This document shows positions 1 through 9,186 of a stretch of DNA of 20,838 bases, one piece after another. Location of the stretch: the NCBI GenBank assembly GCA_030560485.1, contig JAKTTS010000275.1, positions 1-20,838 of the forward strand, written 5' to 3'. A model generated the notes under the pieces. It did not search any database and was not told where the DNA came from. It saw only the letters and a list, made by a program, of their open reading frames with translations. The first letter of the stretch is position 1, and each line of letters opens with the position of its first letter. This DNA comes from Ascoidea tarda (nom. inval.) (Eukaryota; Ascomycota; Saccharomycetes; Ascoideales; Ascoideaceae). The position numbers were made by a program, and so were the translations under genes.

Positions 1-54
<54 letters not shown>
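1..54. repeat. (TTA)n trinucleotide microsatellite inside a coding region
   Basis: About 18 uninterrupted units of ATT/TTA on the plus strand, starting at the window edge. On the minus strand it is read in frame as AAT, a polyasparagine tract near the C-terminal end of the visible part of the zinc-cluster factor. The repeat may extend further outside the window. Confidence 0.95.
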
Positions 55-55
<1 letters not shown>

Positions 56-2458
56 TGCTGAATTCTTTTGTTTTACTGTATCCGGTGTTTTTTTTTTTAG
101 CAAGTGATCATCGAAATCTTCTGGTCTATTATTTAGAGAAATTCTATAATGTTTTAATAACAAACATAATATATAATTAAATTTTATTAAAAAACTCGGA
201 AACGCAAATTTTCTAATGTTATCTGAAAATTTACGAATCAATCTTTGAACAATATTGATACAATAGGTTTTAACGTCCAGATTAGTATTATCATGAATTT
301 TGCAAAATTTTGGTTTAATATTATCAGGTAAAAAGACCCCAATTAAGTGCAATTTTAGATAGAATCCAACAGCGTAAATTAATTGAGGAAAACACATAAG
401 TGGCAATATCATTAAACTAGTAGAATCTAACTTGAGAAATGAATGTATTATTAAAGTAGTATATCCATGACAATTTTCTAATACTTTAATAATAAATGGA
501 CTTATTTTTTTACGCCTTGCCAAATCTTTTAGACCAAACTGATAACTTCTTTTTATAGTAATGACAGGATTAAGAATACAATTTTCATACAAAAATAATA
601 AACAAATGTAATAGGTGTTTTGAAACTCAAAAGTTTGATTGTGATTAAACTCAGAGATTCGATCGATTTTTTTTAGAAAATGCATTAAAATTTCTTTATT
701 TTTGCTAATGTTATTCAGAAAAGTATTATTATATGAGGTTGTCAATTCAGATTTCCGTGTTAGATAATAATCATAATCGTCGATGTCAATATCAATATCA
801 ACATTGCAATGTATTCCCTTTGCTCGACTAGTTGAATCATTGTAGTTTTTATTAGGGTATAATTTGAAAAGACAAAGTTCAACTAAATGAACAATTGAAC
901 ATAAGCAACCCAAATTAATATTTAGATTTTCAGATGAATTCTGTAATAATTGGCAAGTTTGATTTATATAATCTGACCAAGACAATAAATTGGGTCTTTG
1001 AGAAAACATTGAATAACCAAATGAATATATGTAAGTGTGGAGTAAAATTTTTCTGCATTCATCAGTTTCCACTTGGTTCAATATTACCATTGTTTTCAAA
1101 TAGTTTGAACAATTGTGCAAATGTAATTTAGGTCCAACATTTTTATCTTTATCCAAGCCTAAATCTAACACCATTGAGTTTAATAAATTTAAAAAGAAAT
1201 GAGTTTTCAGTCGAGAATATAAGTCAGAGTCATTGAACCAGTTTACTGTCAAAAGTAAAGACTTTAATAATTCAAGTGTCTTTCGACCTTTGGATAAAAC
1301 TTCTTGAGTTATATGAGAATAATGGTATAATTGAATTAAAAATTGGTTTTCAATGATAGGTTTATTTAAATTGATGGATTTTTTGTTTTTTTGGAACTTT
1401 CTATTTAAAATTAGTTTTGAAGTTATTGACATGATAGTTAGGAAAAGTATTGGATAATGTTCTCTAAATTCCTTTATTGTAATTTGTGGTATGGAAATTA
1501 TAGAATTTGAATGTGATAGATGGTTTTTAGAGTTGACATTTTTGAAATAATCCAATCTCGCTATAGCTTCATTTAATGATATGATATTTGATGACACCAA
1601 GTCGTTTTTAATTGTTAGATCATTGACAAGAATAAAGGGGTTTCCACTGAATTTATATCTATTTGATAAGCCATTAAATTCATCCAAAATGTCGTGATTC
1701 TTGTGATAGTATAAATCGATTTTATTGGAAGTTAAACCAGGAAGTTGGAATTCCAGAGCCATTGTTGAGTTTTTATCAATCAAAGTATCAGTTTCATGAA
1801 GAAAGTCCATTTTAATTGTTTCTTTTTGAAAAACATCAGACACAGTATTGAGCTGATTTGATTGAGCGTTTAAAGGTTGGTTTTGCAGCTCATTCTGAGA
1901 TGATATTTCTGCTGGAATTTGTAGTTTTTCTTTAAAATCTTGAGCATCTTTTGTTTTAAAGTGAGTTTTACTAGATAGTAGAGAAGATTTGGAGAAATTA
2001 AAGGATGCTAGTGATGCTGGAAATGTTGTTGAATTTAAACAGGATGGAAGTTTATCTTGATCAGTAAAGATAATATTTCCAAATTTTTTAAAATGTTTTT
2101 GGAATCTTTTTCTTTTTGAAAAATCTATTTTGCAATGTTTTTTTAGTTCTTTGCATTTCTTGCATTTTCCAAATGGTTGATCTTTATCAACTGGGACACA
2201 TTTAGTCTTTAATTTTTTGCATCCTTCACAAGCAAAGGGGTTTCTTGAACTTGGCCCAACAGAGAAGGATATCTTGTTTGCCTGACTATTTGTATATTGT
2301 TTTGCTACTCTGTTGTTTTCGGGATTAGTCTTTATTGAATTGTTGTGATTTGGGTCTTTATTAGAAAATATGTTAGTTATTTTGGAGGAGGTTGAGTTAG
2401 AGACGGAAGCAGAAGAGGAAGAAGAGGATGAGAAAGGCAATTTATAACTTAGAAACAT
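1..2458 (-). CDS. Zn2Cys6 (fungal binuclear zinc cluster) transcription factor, 3' end cut by the window
   Basis: The minus strand is open from an ATG at 2458 to base 1, about 819 codons, with no stop reached, so the C-terminus lies outside the window. An in-frame TGA sits two codons upstream of the ATG, which fixes this start. Residues 2-25 are serine-rich. A zinc cluster follows: Cys77, 80, 87, 99, 102 and 109, spaced C-x2-C-x6-C-x11-C-x2-C-x6-C, then a basic stretch (SKRKRF). This is the DNA-binding domain of Gal4-type fungal regulators. Residues from about 230 on are a long alpha-helix-like region rich in L, I, F, N and K, as in the middle homology region of these factors, but I did not recognise a specific family. 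The last visible residues are a run of Asn coded by (AAT)n. It should act in the nucleus as a DNA-binding regulator; its targets are unknown. Confidence 0.9.
2132..2230 (-). other. Zn2Cys6 DNA-binding domain segment
   Basis: These bases encode the six-cysteine cluster of the transcription factor, from Cys77 (codon starting at 2230) to Cys109. The first half reads CEGCKKLKTKC and the second CKKCKELKKHC. The linker between the third and fourth cysteines is 11 residues, longer than in Gal4. Lysines dominate between the cysteines, as expected for DNA contact. Confidence 0.93.
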
Positions 2459-2728
2459 CTTTCATATAATTGTAAGTTCATAGGCATGTATGCTGCTATT
2501 AATAATATTAGAGTGATTGTAGGGAGCGATAAAGCAGTGATTTGACAGATTGGAAATTTGGGAAATGCCTTCATTAGTAAGTTAATATCAAACTTTAAGT
2601 AAGCGATGCCTGATTGGGCGGAAAGAAGGTTATGTGATGATGGTGGTATTGAGATCAGATTGTACTGATTACGAGTACATATTAATATATATTAATAAAT
2701 ATGCTAATAAACGCTTTACTTATTTCAA
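2459..2728. promoter_or_regulatory. Spacer: MAP2 3' flank and transcription-factor promoter
   Basis: This 270-base gap follows the MAP2 stop and precedes the start of the zinc-cluster gene, both on the minus strand. It holds a CCAATCA element on the minus strand (2617-2611), which matches the core of the HAP/CCAAT-binding complex site. An A+T-rich stretch at about 2677-2705, containing ATATTAATATATATTAAT, is a likely 3'-end signal for MAP2. There is no sign of another gene. Confidence 0.5.
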
Positions 2729-4107
2729 TTAAAAGTCATCCCCCTTCGAGACAATCTCTTTACGAGTGGGATGAATTATAATGGTATGCTCAAATTGAGC
2801 AGTATATGAACCCTTTGTGTCAACTAAAGGCAAATAATCACGAACATAACCAGATTGGACCAAGTTTCTTAAGGCTAATAAATATTTTTGTTCACCAGTT
2901 CTATCAAGGTATCTTCTACAAAATGGCAAAGTCCCAAAGTGAGAATCAATTGTACTTAACAATTCTTTTGCTTTGTTTAATTTTAATGTTGGAGGATAGC
3001 CATTTGATATTTCAGAGTCTGGAATTCTTGAATAATGGGAGCATTCACCTTGACTGGTAACGTAGCCTCTACCGGTTGAACCAAAGGTTTCAATGGCAAA
3101 GACCTCGTTTTCTTCCATTTTGGTATTATCGCCATTTTTAACAATTGGAACAGTTTTACCACCATGAATTTGGAAAGGAGCAATATTATGACCATTTAAG
3201 TTTCTAATACATTTGATTGGATAAACCTTGTTATCCAATTCAATTTCATAACTTTCCATAACCTCTTGAACAGCTTCACCTATGTCAGTTAATCTCACGT
3301 CAACTCCGGCTTCTTTAATACCAGTATAAGTGGCTTCTCTTACAGCAGTCAATAAAGGATCGTATTTAGGATTGAAAGTGTGAGTAAAAGCACAATCCAC
3401 TATATTACCGTTGACATGAACACCTATATCAACTTTCATAACATCATCTTCATGTAAGATAGTTTTATCACCAGCGTTTGGTGTATAGTGAGCAGCAACA
3501 TGATTTAATGAAAGACCAGTTGGGAAACCCATACCAGTGATTTTTTCATTAAGTTTGTCACCACCAGAAAATGTTCTAACGGCATTTTCGATAGTATCTG
3601 CGATTTCGATCATTGTCATTCCTGGTTTAATTAAATTTCTAGCCAATTTTCTTGATCTTCGATGAATCTCAGCGCCTTTTCTGAGATCGTTCCATCTATT
3701 GAAATTGATTAAATCCAATTGTTTTTTTTCGTGATTAGTTGAACGCTTTAAATTATCATCAAGCTCAAAATCTTCTTTATAATCTGACCATTCACCTTCG
3801 GGGTAAACCTCGTTGGGATAGTATTGAGTGATAATGGTGATGTTCTTCTTTTTTGAGTGTTTCTTCTTCTTCTTCTTCTTCTTTTTCTTCTTTTCACCCT
3901 CCTCTGGAGCAACATTCTGGCTCGGTTTGTCCTCTAGTTTATCCTTTGGTTGATCATTTTTGTTTTTTTCTACTACATCCACAGTGTTAGTAATCGCTTG
4001 CACAAAACACCAAACAAACTAGCTTGAAACATACACTTAATGGCGGCAATACCCTCAGACAACAGCTCTGGCGATGGAGCAACAGATTCTTTGTCAGCTT
4101 GCAACAT
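2729..4107 (-). CDS. MAP2: Methionine aminopeptidase 2 (MetAP2), two exons
   Basis: This enzyme removes the initiator methionine from nascent cytosolic proteins. I read it as exon 1 4107-4035 and exon 2 3972-2729, joined across a 62-nt intron to give 438 aa. The long frame alone begins with GTG at 4003 and has no ATG near its N-terminus. Exon 1 supplies ATG plus 24 codons, and the junction codon T|TA keeps the frame. The N-terminus is charged, with a lysine run at about residues 52-62, a feature of eukaryotic MetAP2 (ribosome association). The pita-bread catalytic domain carries the dinuclear metal ligands Asp206, Asp217, His286, Glu319 and Glu419, and the catalytic-site His186 in [10 protein letters not shown]. 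The C-terminus ends KGDDF, close to the KGDDY of S. cerevisiae Map2 as I recall it. It is divergent from the Asn-rich gene and shares a 353-base promoter with it. Confidence 0.96.
3973..4034 (-). other. MAP2: Spliceosomal intron of MAP2, 62 nt
   Basis: The 5' splice site is GTATGT at 4034-4029, the yeast consensus. The branch site is a perfect TACTAAC at 3992-3986. The 3' splice site is TAG ending at 3973, 13 nt after the branch heptamer. Splicing joins AAG-T to TA-GAA and keeps the frame. Using the next AG three bases on would create TAA at the junction, so 3973 is the only workable acceptor. The intron has no in-frame stop and is not a multiple of three (62 nt). Confidence 0.93.
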
Positions 4108-4460
4108 TGTGTTTATTGTCTCTTTTCAAAAGAAGCAGAAGCACCAAAAACTTCAACAAGAAAAAAAACGCAAACGAAAAGCTCCCTCTCCTAATTACGT
4201 AATACGTCTACGGCTTTTCGGCATCTGCCAATGTTATCAATATGCTTGATGATGTAATAGCGCATGTTATGACATTCAATCCAACATTGTGGTTTTTGTT
4301 TTCTTTGGGGCAAAGTGCGTCGTGAACGGCGTGACAAAATGCGTGCGTTTCACGTGCTTTTTTTTTTCTTTTCCTCATTTCTAATCACTGAGCGTTTCTT
4401 CTTCCCTCGTTATTCTTTCCACCACTATCCTTCACTACTCTCCTTCACAAGCTCACTAAA
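4108..4460. promoter_or_regulatory. Divergent promoter between MAP2 and the Asn-rich gene
   Basis: These 353 bases separate two genes read away from each other. Two sites stand out: a palindrome TTACGTAA (4195-4202, within ATTACGTAAT), a type bound by Yap/CREB-like bZIP factors, and an E-box CACGTG (4351-4356), the core for Cbf1/Pho4-type bHLH factors, inside a cluster of CGTG words (about 4317-4356). Pyrimidine-rich sequence (4357-4460) leads to the plus-strand ATG. No clear TATA box is visible for either gene. Factor assignment is inferred from cores only. Confidence 0.55.
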
Positions 4461-5639
4461 ATGGTCTTGGATATTAGCTCTATTCGTTCTTCTTCTTCCT
4501 CCTCTGTTTCTCCCATCAACTTTTTGCCTTCCCTTTACAACTCCAAGAAACTTGTTCTTTCACCTGCCACCCAAAACATACTTAAAATAAACGATAGCCA
4601 CACCAAACTCATCAGCAATAGCAACAACATTAATAATATAACCAATAATCATAATAAAAATGATTTAAAGTTATCTGATTTTCAAATAGCTAAAGCTATC
4701 AGATTGAAGTTGGATAGTTACAAGTCCTTTGATTTAGAAGACGATTTAGAATATTGTCCTGTTTTGTCGTTTTACCCTCCACATTTTAATCCTATTAACA
4801 CCATCGATATTACTAATTCTACTAATGTTTCTAACACCATGATTAAAAATCCTAATACCATAAAGGGTAACAATAACAGCAATATCATGAGTAACAACTT
4901 GAGAGTTGTTTCTTTAGAATCTTCTTTATCTTCTCAATTTCCATCTGACTCATCTAACTCATCCAGCTCATCTAACTCATCCAGCTCATCTAATTCATCT
5001 TCACCAACTAGATCTCTTTACAATACAATCGAGTACAACTCAACTTCATTTAATGCCAATCAAACTCAAAATTACACTTATGCCAATCAAAATTCTTCAA
5101 ATTATATTTGTAAAAATGATTTTATTACTAACAGTAATAACAATAATAATAATTCCCCTTCTTTTAATTCTTCAAATAAAATTCAATCTCAATCACTTTC
5201 TTTTAATCCATCTAATAATAGCAATATTAACAATAATATATCTCCCATCAACAAATTCAACTATTTAAATAATTCTAATAGATATTCTCCAAAATTATCT
5301 ATACCAAATTATAATAATAACAACAACAATAACAATAATCTCAATAACAACAATAATAATAATAACTATAACATGAACACTAATTATAATAACAACAATA
5401 ACAATTATAGATCTTCAAATAGATATTCAAATTATAATTATTCATCTAACGATTACAATCATAGATATTCTAATTCTAATTCTAATAATTATAATAATCA
5501 TAACACTCATAACACTTATAACACTCATAACACTCATAATAACTACAACAATTATAATAATAGATATTCCTATAATAATGTTAATTCGGCTTCCATTGCA
5601 AGAAAAAAACCTGATGAAATCACTTACAATTCTCGTTAA
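4461..5639 (+). CDS. Asparagine-rich, prion-like low-complexity protein of unknown function
   Basis: 392 aa with an ATG in the context TAAAATGG. I do not recognise the family. The only complex part is the N-terminal quarter: a serine-rich start, the segment FLPSLYNSKKLVLSPATQN, and a likely structured or binding segment at about residues 70-112 (SDFQIAKAIRLKLDSYKSF, then acidic, then YCPVLSFYPPHF). From about 120 on it is low complexity: a Ser/Asn repeat around 160-185, then long runs of N, S and Y with scattered R, and a C-terminal H/N/T repeat. It ends in SIARKKPDEITYNSR, a less degenerate tail that may be a short conserved motif. This composition resembles yeast prion-like domains of RNA-binding and P-body or stress-granule proteins. 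No RRM, zinc finger or other named domain is visible, so the function is open. No CTG codon was seen. Confidence 0.8.
   Translation: MVLDISSIRSSSSSSVSPINFLPSLYNSKKLVLSPATQNILKINDSHTKLISNSNNINNITNNHNKNDLKLSDFQIAKAIRLKLDSYKSFDLEDDLEYCPVLSFYPPHFNPINTIDITNSTNVSNTMIKNPNTIKGNNNSNIMSNNLRVVSLESSLSSQFPSDSSNSSSSSNSSSSSNSSSPTRSLYNTIEYNSTSFNANQTQNYTYANQNSSNYICKNDFITNSNNNNNNSPSFNSSNKIQSQSLSFNPSNNSNINNNISPINKFNYLNNSNRYSPKLSIPNYNNNNNNNNNLNNNNNNNNYNMNTNYNNNNNNYRSSNRYSNYNYSSNDYNHRYSNSNSNNYNNHNTHNTYNTHNTHNNYNNYNNRYSYNNVNSASIARKKPDEITYNSR
4949..4999 (+). repeat. 18-bp tandem repeat encoding Ser/Asn
   Basis: Nearly perfect copies of an 18-bp unit built from TCATCTAACTCATCCAGC, about 2.8 copies, within the Asn-rich gene. 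It codes for serine with an asparagine at every sixth residue. Being a multiple of three, it can change copy number without breaking the frame. Confidence 0.8.
5498..5541 (+). repeat. 9-bp tandem repeat encoding His-Asn-Thr
   Basis: About five copies of a 9-bp unit (CATAACACT, one copy with TATAACACT) near the 3' end of the Asn-rich gene, giving the H-N-T and Y-N-T tripeptides. It keeps the frame. Confidence 0.8.
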
Positions 5640-6559
5640 TTTATTACCTATCATAATATATTTTTTTTAATTACCATTGTCTTTTTACTGTCTTTCTATT
5701 TTTTTTGTCATGTCTATTGCATTCAAAAATTATCCTAAAATTATCTTAATTCCCTAAAATTATACTAAAATTTTCTAAAATTATAATGTTTTTTTATGTT
5801 TTCCTGTATGTTTTTGTTTCCTATTTACTTCTTCAAAAAATTCTCTTTATTTTATTTTATTTTATTTTATTTTTTTCTTTTTGGTTTCTTTGTTTAATTC
5901 CTAGTTCAAATTTATTTTTCTTTAGTTTTTCAAATAATAATACTTAAAATCTTCATCCTTGTTTCTTTACTTTTCTTTTTAATTTATTTTTTAATATTCC
6001 TACTTAATTATTAATTATCAATAATCAATTATCAATGATCAACTATATTTATGTTTATCTAAAATTATTTATGTTTATCTACAATTATTTATATTTATAT
6101 TTATATTTCCGCCCTTATCTATATTTTCCACTTATGTTTTACTGATATCACACAAATATTTCTTGTCTATGTTTTTGTTTCTTTTTGGTTTACTTTATAA
6201 AAATGATTAGTCTAGTATTTCATTAACCTTTTATTTAATCCCTTATTAATCTTTATTAATCTTTATTAGTATTTATTTGTCTTTATCAATCCCTACTATA
6301 TACACATCTATTGTTTTCCAATTTACTCCATTCACTCCTTTTGTTAATTTTGTCCTTTTCATCCCTTTCTCTTTCTTCTTTTCCTTCTCTTTTTTTATCT
6401 ACTATAATAAATATTTTACACTTCCACAAAAACGGTTTCACTCAAATCACCTGCGTCCGATTTTTCAAAAAAAAATTTTAAATCTACTCTTTTTCAACTT
6501 GAAAAATTTCAGCTTAACGACACAATCTTGAGATTATTGAGCAGTTTTGATAACTGAAA
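5640..6559. other. Long A+T-rich spacer upstream of RPA43
   Basis: This 920-base spacer runs from the Asn-rich gene to RPA43, both on the plus strand. It contains simple repeats: CTAAAATTAT words four times (5733-5784), a (TTTTA)n run (about 5846-5871), and a 20-bp unit TTTATGTTTATCTAAAATTA repeated about twice (6048-6087). The only long plus-strand frame (6277-6531) is A+T-driven and is not credible as a gene. The last 120 bases form the RPA43 promoter. Most of it looks like untranslated and intergenic filler. Confidence 0.6.
6499..6510 (+). promoter_or_regulatory. RRPE-like element in the RPA43 promoter
   Basis: TTGAAAAATTTC, 50-61 bases before the RPA43 ATG, matches the core of the ribosomal-RNA-processing element (TGAAAAATTTT) found upstream of many yeast ribosome-biogenesis genes and bound by Stb3-like factors. 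A second weaker version, CAAAAAAAAATTTTAAA, lies at about 6466-6482. A PAC element (GCGATGAG), its usual partner, was not found. The gene's role in Pol I fits this class, so the site is plausible. Confidence 0.5.
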
Positions 6560-7726
6560 ATGAGTGTTTCTAAAACAGTTAAAAAGAGAGTAATAGATAA
6601 TGAAACAACTAAAAAGAGGACTTCTTTTCTGAAAAAAAAAAAAGTTCGTTCTCCTTTAGTTCGCTCCAAAAATAAAATTGGTTCCAATGGATTATCTCAA
6701 TGCTTTAAAAATGTCACTACAAGATTATATCTTTCAATAGCTCCATGTTATGCCAATGATCCAATTAATGCAATTAAGGTGCAGCATTTAGATCCTTTGA
6801 TAATGACATTCTATAACCCTCTCGGTGGTGTGATATTGTCATATTCCAATCTAAGGTTATCAAATTCAATGTTTGACGAATTTGGTAGTGTTACAGAATT
6901 AGAGGATGATAGTTCAGATGACGATATTGATGATAAACAAAAAATGAAAGAGAATTCAGTTATTACTAAAATACCCAAAAAAAAGATATGTTTGGCCAAA
7001 ATCCAATTCGATACTCCCTTTGCATTTTTATGGGTTTCTGTTGATTTCTTAATTTGGAAACCAGAAATCAATGATAAGATTCAAGGATGGTGTTATATGC
7101 AAACACCATCCCATATTGGACTATTGATCCATGATATATTTAATGCAACAATTAAAAGAAACTCTATTCCTTCAAATTGGCAATTTATTTCAAACCAGAT
7201 CGATGAAATTGATCCAAATGATGATTCAACTACACATTCTTTGGGCCATTGGTTAGATTCTGAAGGAAATAAAATTGATGCAAAATTGGATTTTTTTGTG
7301 AAATCAATTCACAGTGCAGGAAGAGCAATTAGTATTGAAGGGTTATTAATTGGTTCGGGCAATGAAATATACTCTTTTTCAAATAACAGTAGTAATAATG
7401 CTTCTACTGTCACTAATTATCATATTAATAGTGATAATAATAGTATTATTAGTAATAGTAATAGTAACACCAATATTAATACCAATACCAATACCAATAG
7501 TAATAATGGTAGTGGACAACATAAAAGATTTGATGAGGAAGACTTGGTAATCGATAAAGATATGTTAGATGTGATAAACACTGCATCATCTAAAGCTATT
7601 TTAGAAGCTAATGATGCTTCAATTTTATCCAAATATGATAATAATAGTGAAAATGATGAAGATGATGAAGATAACAAAATTATAAATCAATCAGACAACT
7701 CCAATATTGATTCTGATTCTGATTGA
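6560..7726 (+). CDS. RPA43: DNA-directed RNA polymerase I subunit Rpa43
   Basis: 388 aa. Rpa43 forms the stalk of RNA polymerase I with Rpa14 and docks the initiation factor Rrn3 in the nucleolus. The N-terminal tail (1-45) is very basic, with KKKR and KKKKVR. Residues about 50-165 match the Rpb7-N-like domain (TRLYLSIAPCYANDP, LIMTFYNPLGGVILSYSNLRL, DTPFAFLWVSVDFLIWKP). Residues 165-265 match the OB domain, including SHIGLLIHDIFNATIKRNSIP and SLGHWLDSEGNKIDAKLDF, both nearly as in S. cerevisiae as I recall it. An acidic insert (113-130) splits the first domain. The extra length over the 326-aa yeast protein is mainly an Asn/Ser/Thr repeat (274-318) and a strongly acidic tail ending DSDSD. 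An RRPE-like site lies just upstream. The single CTG codon falls in the basic N-terminal tail. Confidence 0.96.
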   Translation: MSVSKTVKKRVIDNETTKKRTSFLKKKKVRSPLVRSKNKIGSNGLSQCFKNVTTRLYLSIAPCYANDPINAIKVQHLDPLIMTFYNPLGGVILSYSNLRLSNSMFDEFGSVTELEDDSSDDDIDDKQKMKENSVITKIPKKKICLAKIQFDTPFAFLWVSVDFLIWKPEINDKIQGWCYMQTPSHIGLLIHDIFNATIKRNSIPSNWQFISNQIDEIDPNDDSTTHSLGHWLDSEGNKIDAKLDFFVKSIHSAGRAISIEGLLIGSGNEIYSFSNNSSNNASTVTNYHINSDNNSIISNSNSNTNINTNTNTNSNNGSGQHKRFDEEDLVIDKDMLDVINTASSKAILEANDASILSKYDNNSENDEDDEDNKIINQSDNSNIDSDSD

Positions 7727-8577
7727 ATTCATCCAGCTGAATATAAACATCGAAATCACATTCTTATAATTTTAGTTATATTATTATTTAAATTCACACC
7801 TCACATTTCATGTTTCATAATTTACATTTCATAGCTCGCACTTCACATTCAAATCCAAAAAAAAAAACAATTTTTTTGACATTATTAGTCAAATACGAAG
7901 TTGAATATTGAGAAAAGGATTTGAATATTGTAAATTTCAATTGGCAAGGAGAATTTTTTTAGAAAGTGAAAAATTTTCTCGTCAATTTCAACTTTTTGGC
8001 CCATTTATTTTATTTTATTATTTTATTATTTTATTATTTATTATTTATTTTTATTTTTATTTTTATTTTTATTTTTATTTTTATTTTTATTTTTATTTTT
8101 ATTTTTATTTTTATTTTTATTTTTTATTAATTGTATTAACATCTGTATGGTTAGTTACAAAATGTAATTATTATGAAACTCAATCTGCACTGAACTTATA
8201 TAAACAGTTTATCATGAGACAAGTTGAATTAGTGTAATTATGAGATTATATAATTATCTGTTTGTCTTGTTTTATGCTTGATTTTTTTAGAGTTGTTTTT
8301 ATTTTTGAATAATTTTTTATCATGATATGATAATAAGATGATATGATTTTGTCGTCAAACTTGTGATGAAGCGATAAGTTGATGAGCAAAGAATTTGCAA
8401 GAAAGAGAATTTGCAAAAAAAAGAATTGTGAAGTGGTGTCATAATAAAATTATTATTTAGTATGATCTTATATAGATATATATTAAGTGTATATAATTCA
8501 ATAGGTTTGTTAATATATAATGACAACTTTTCGTTATCTTTTTCTTTGTTTTTTTATTTACACAAGTAGTAAGATTT
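7727..8577. other. A+T-rich spacer with hexanucleotide repeat
   Basis: This 851-base gap between RPA43 and the small membrane-like gene is dominated by T-rich simple sequence. I see no RNA gene. Plus-strand frame 7908-8237 owes its length to a repeat coding for Tyr-Phe and is not a gene. A minus-strand frame at 8320-8526 is also A+T noise. The last 250 bases should hold the promoter of the next gene, but no clear TATA box or known site was found close to it. Confidence 0.55.
8046..8123 (+). repeat. (TTTTTA)n hexanucleotide microsatellite
   Basis: About 13 nearly perfect units of period 6 (ATTTTT), preceded at about 8005-8045 by a looser TTTTATTA array. It lies wholly between genes. Confidence 0.93.
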
Positions 8578-9186
8578 ATGTTTATTATGAATATGTTGAG
8601 TTTTTTAATCAACTTGGCCAATTTTCAAATTCTATTATTGATTTCACTTATTTTATCATGTATTGGTGGCTTGAGTAATAGATATGAAAGCCGACAATTA
8701 AAATATTATAAAAAAAATTTATTGAAACAGCTTCACCAAAATAGAAATAATGAATTGCAAAAAAGACGTAAAGAAATGTTATACTACAAGTGCTGTGATT
8801 CATGTTATTTTGAAATGGATGATCTGGAGCAACCAGATGGATTTAAAAACCTAATCCATATAGATCCATTAGATAGAAATGGAGCAAAAGATACAGAAAG
8901 TACAAAAACTACAGAAAATATTAATAAAATAGATAAAATAGACAGTTCGGATAAAAGACAACCATTGAAAAACAATAGAAAATTGAAACAACATAATCAT
9001 AAAATATTTTTGATCGATAAAACCCAAGAAAAGAAATTGGAAAGTAGATTTTCAAAAGAAAACGTCTTGCTAGTATATATTTCAATTTTTGATAAAATCG
9101 AACCAGTAGCGCAAAGACTTAAACCTTTGCTTCCAGCGATTTCGTTGCTAATGGCAGCATCGTTTTTAATAGAACTCGAAGAGTAA
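8578..9186 (+). CDS. Small hypothetical protein with a hydrophobic N-terminus
   Basis: 202 aa, family not recognised. Residues 7-31 form a strong hydrophobic segment (signal anchor or transmembrane helix). It is followed by a basic, probably coiled or helical stretch (35-67, rich in K, R, Q, N), a cysteine group CCDSC (72-76), a hydrophilic Lys/Asp/Ser/Thr middle (90-150), and a second hydrophobic segment at the C-terminus (182-199) ending in ELEE. Two more ATGs lie at codons 4 and 6, so the exact start is uncertain. The hydropathy layout and normal codon use for this window (mostly TTA/TTG leucine, AAA lysine) favour a real gene, perhaps of the endoplasmic reticulum or mitochondrial membrane. 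It could still be a chance frame. Confidence 0.5.
   Translation: MFIMNMLSFLINLANFQILLLISLILSCIGGLSNRYESRQLKYYKKNLLKQLHQNRNNELQKRRKEMLYYKCCDSCYFEMDDLEQPDGFKNLIHIDPLDRNGAKDTESTKTTENINKIDKIDSSDKRQPLKNNRKLKQHNHKIFLIDKTQEKKLESRFSKENVLLVYISIFDKIEPVAQRLKPLLPAISLLMAASFLIELEE

Noticed and set aside
934-1131. 65-codon plus-strand frame
   Set aside because: It lies fully antisense within the open zinc-cluster gene and has no features of its own.
2729-4003. MAP2 starting at the GTG at 4003
   Set aside because: GTG is not a usual yeast start, and 4003-3973 lies inside an intron with consensus donor, branch and acceptor sites.
4040-4249. 69-codon plus-strand frame across MAP2 exon 1 and the divergent promoter
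   Set aside because: It is antisense to exon 1 and the intron donor, and shows no domain.
7908-8237. 109-codon frame with Tyr-Phe repeats
   Set aside because: Its length comes entirely from a (TTTTTA)n microsatellite; the flanks are not gene-like.
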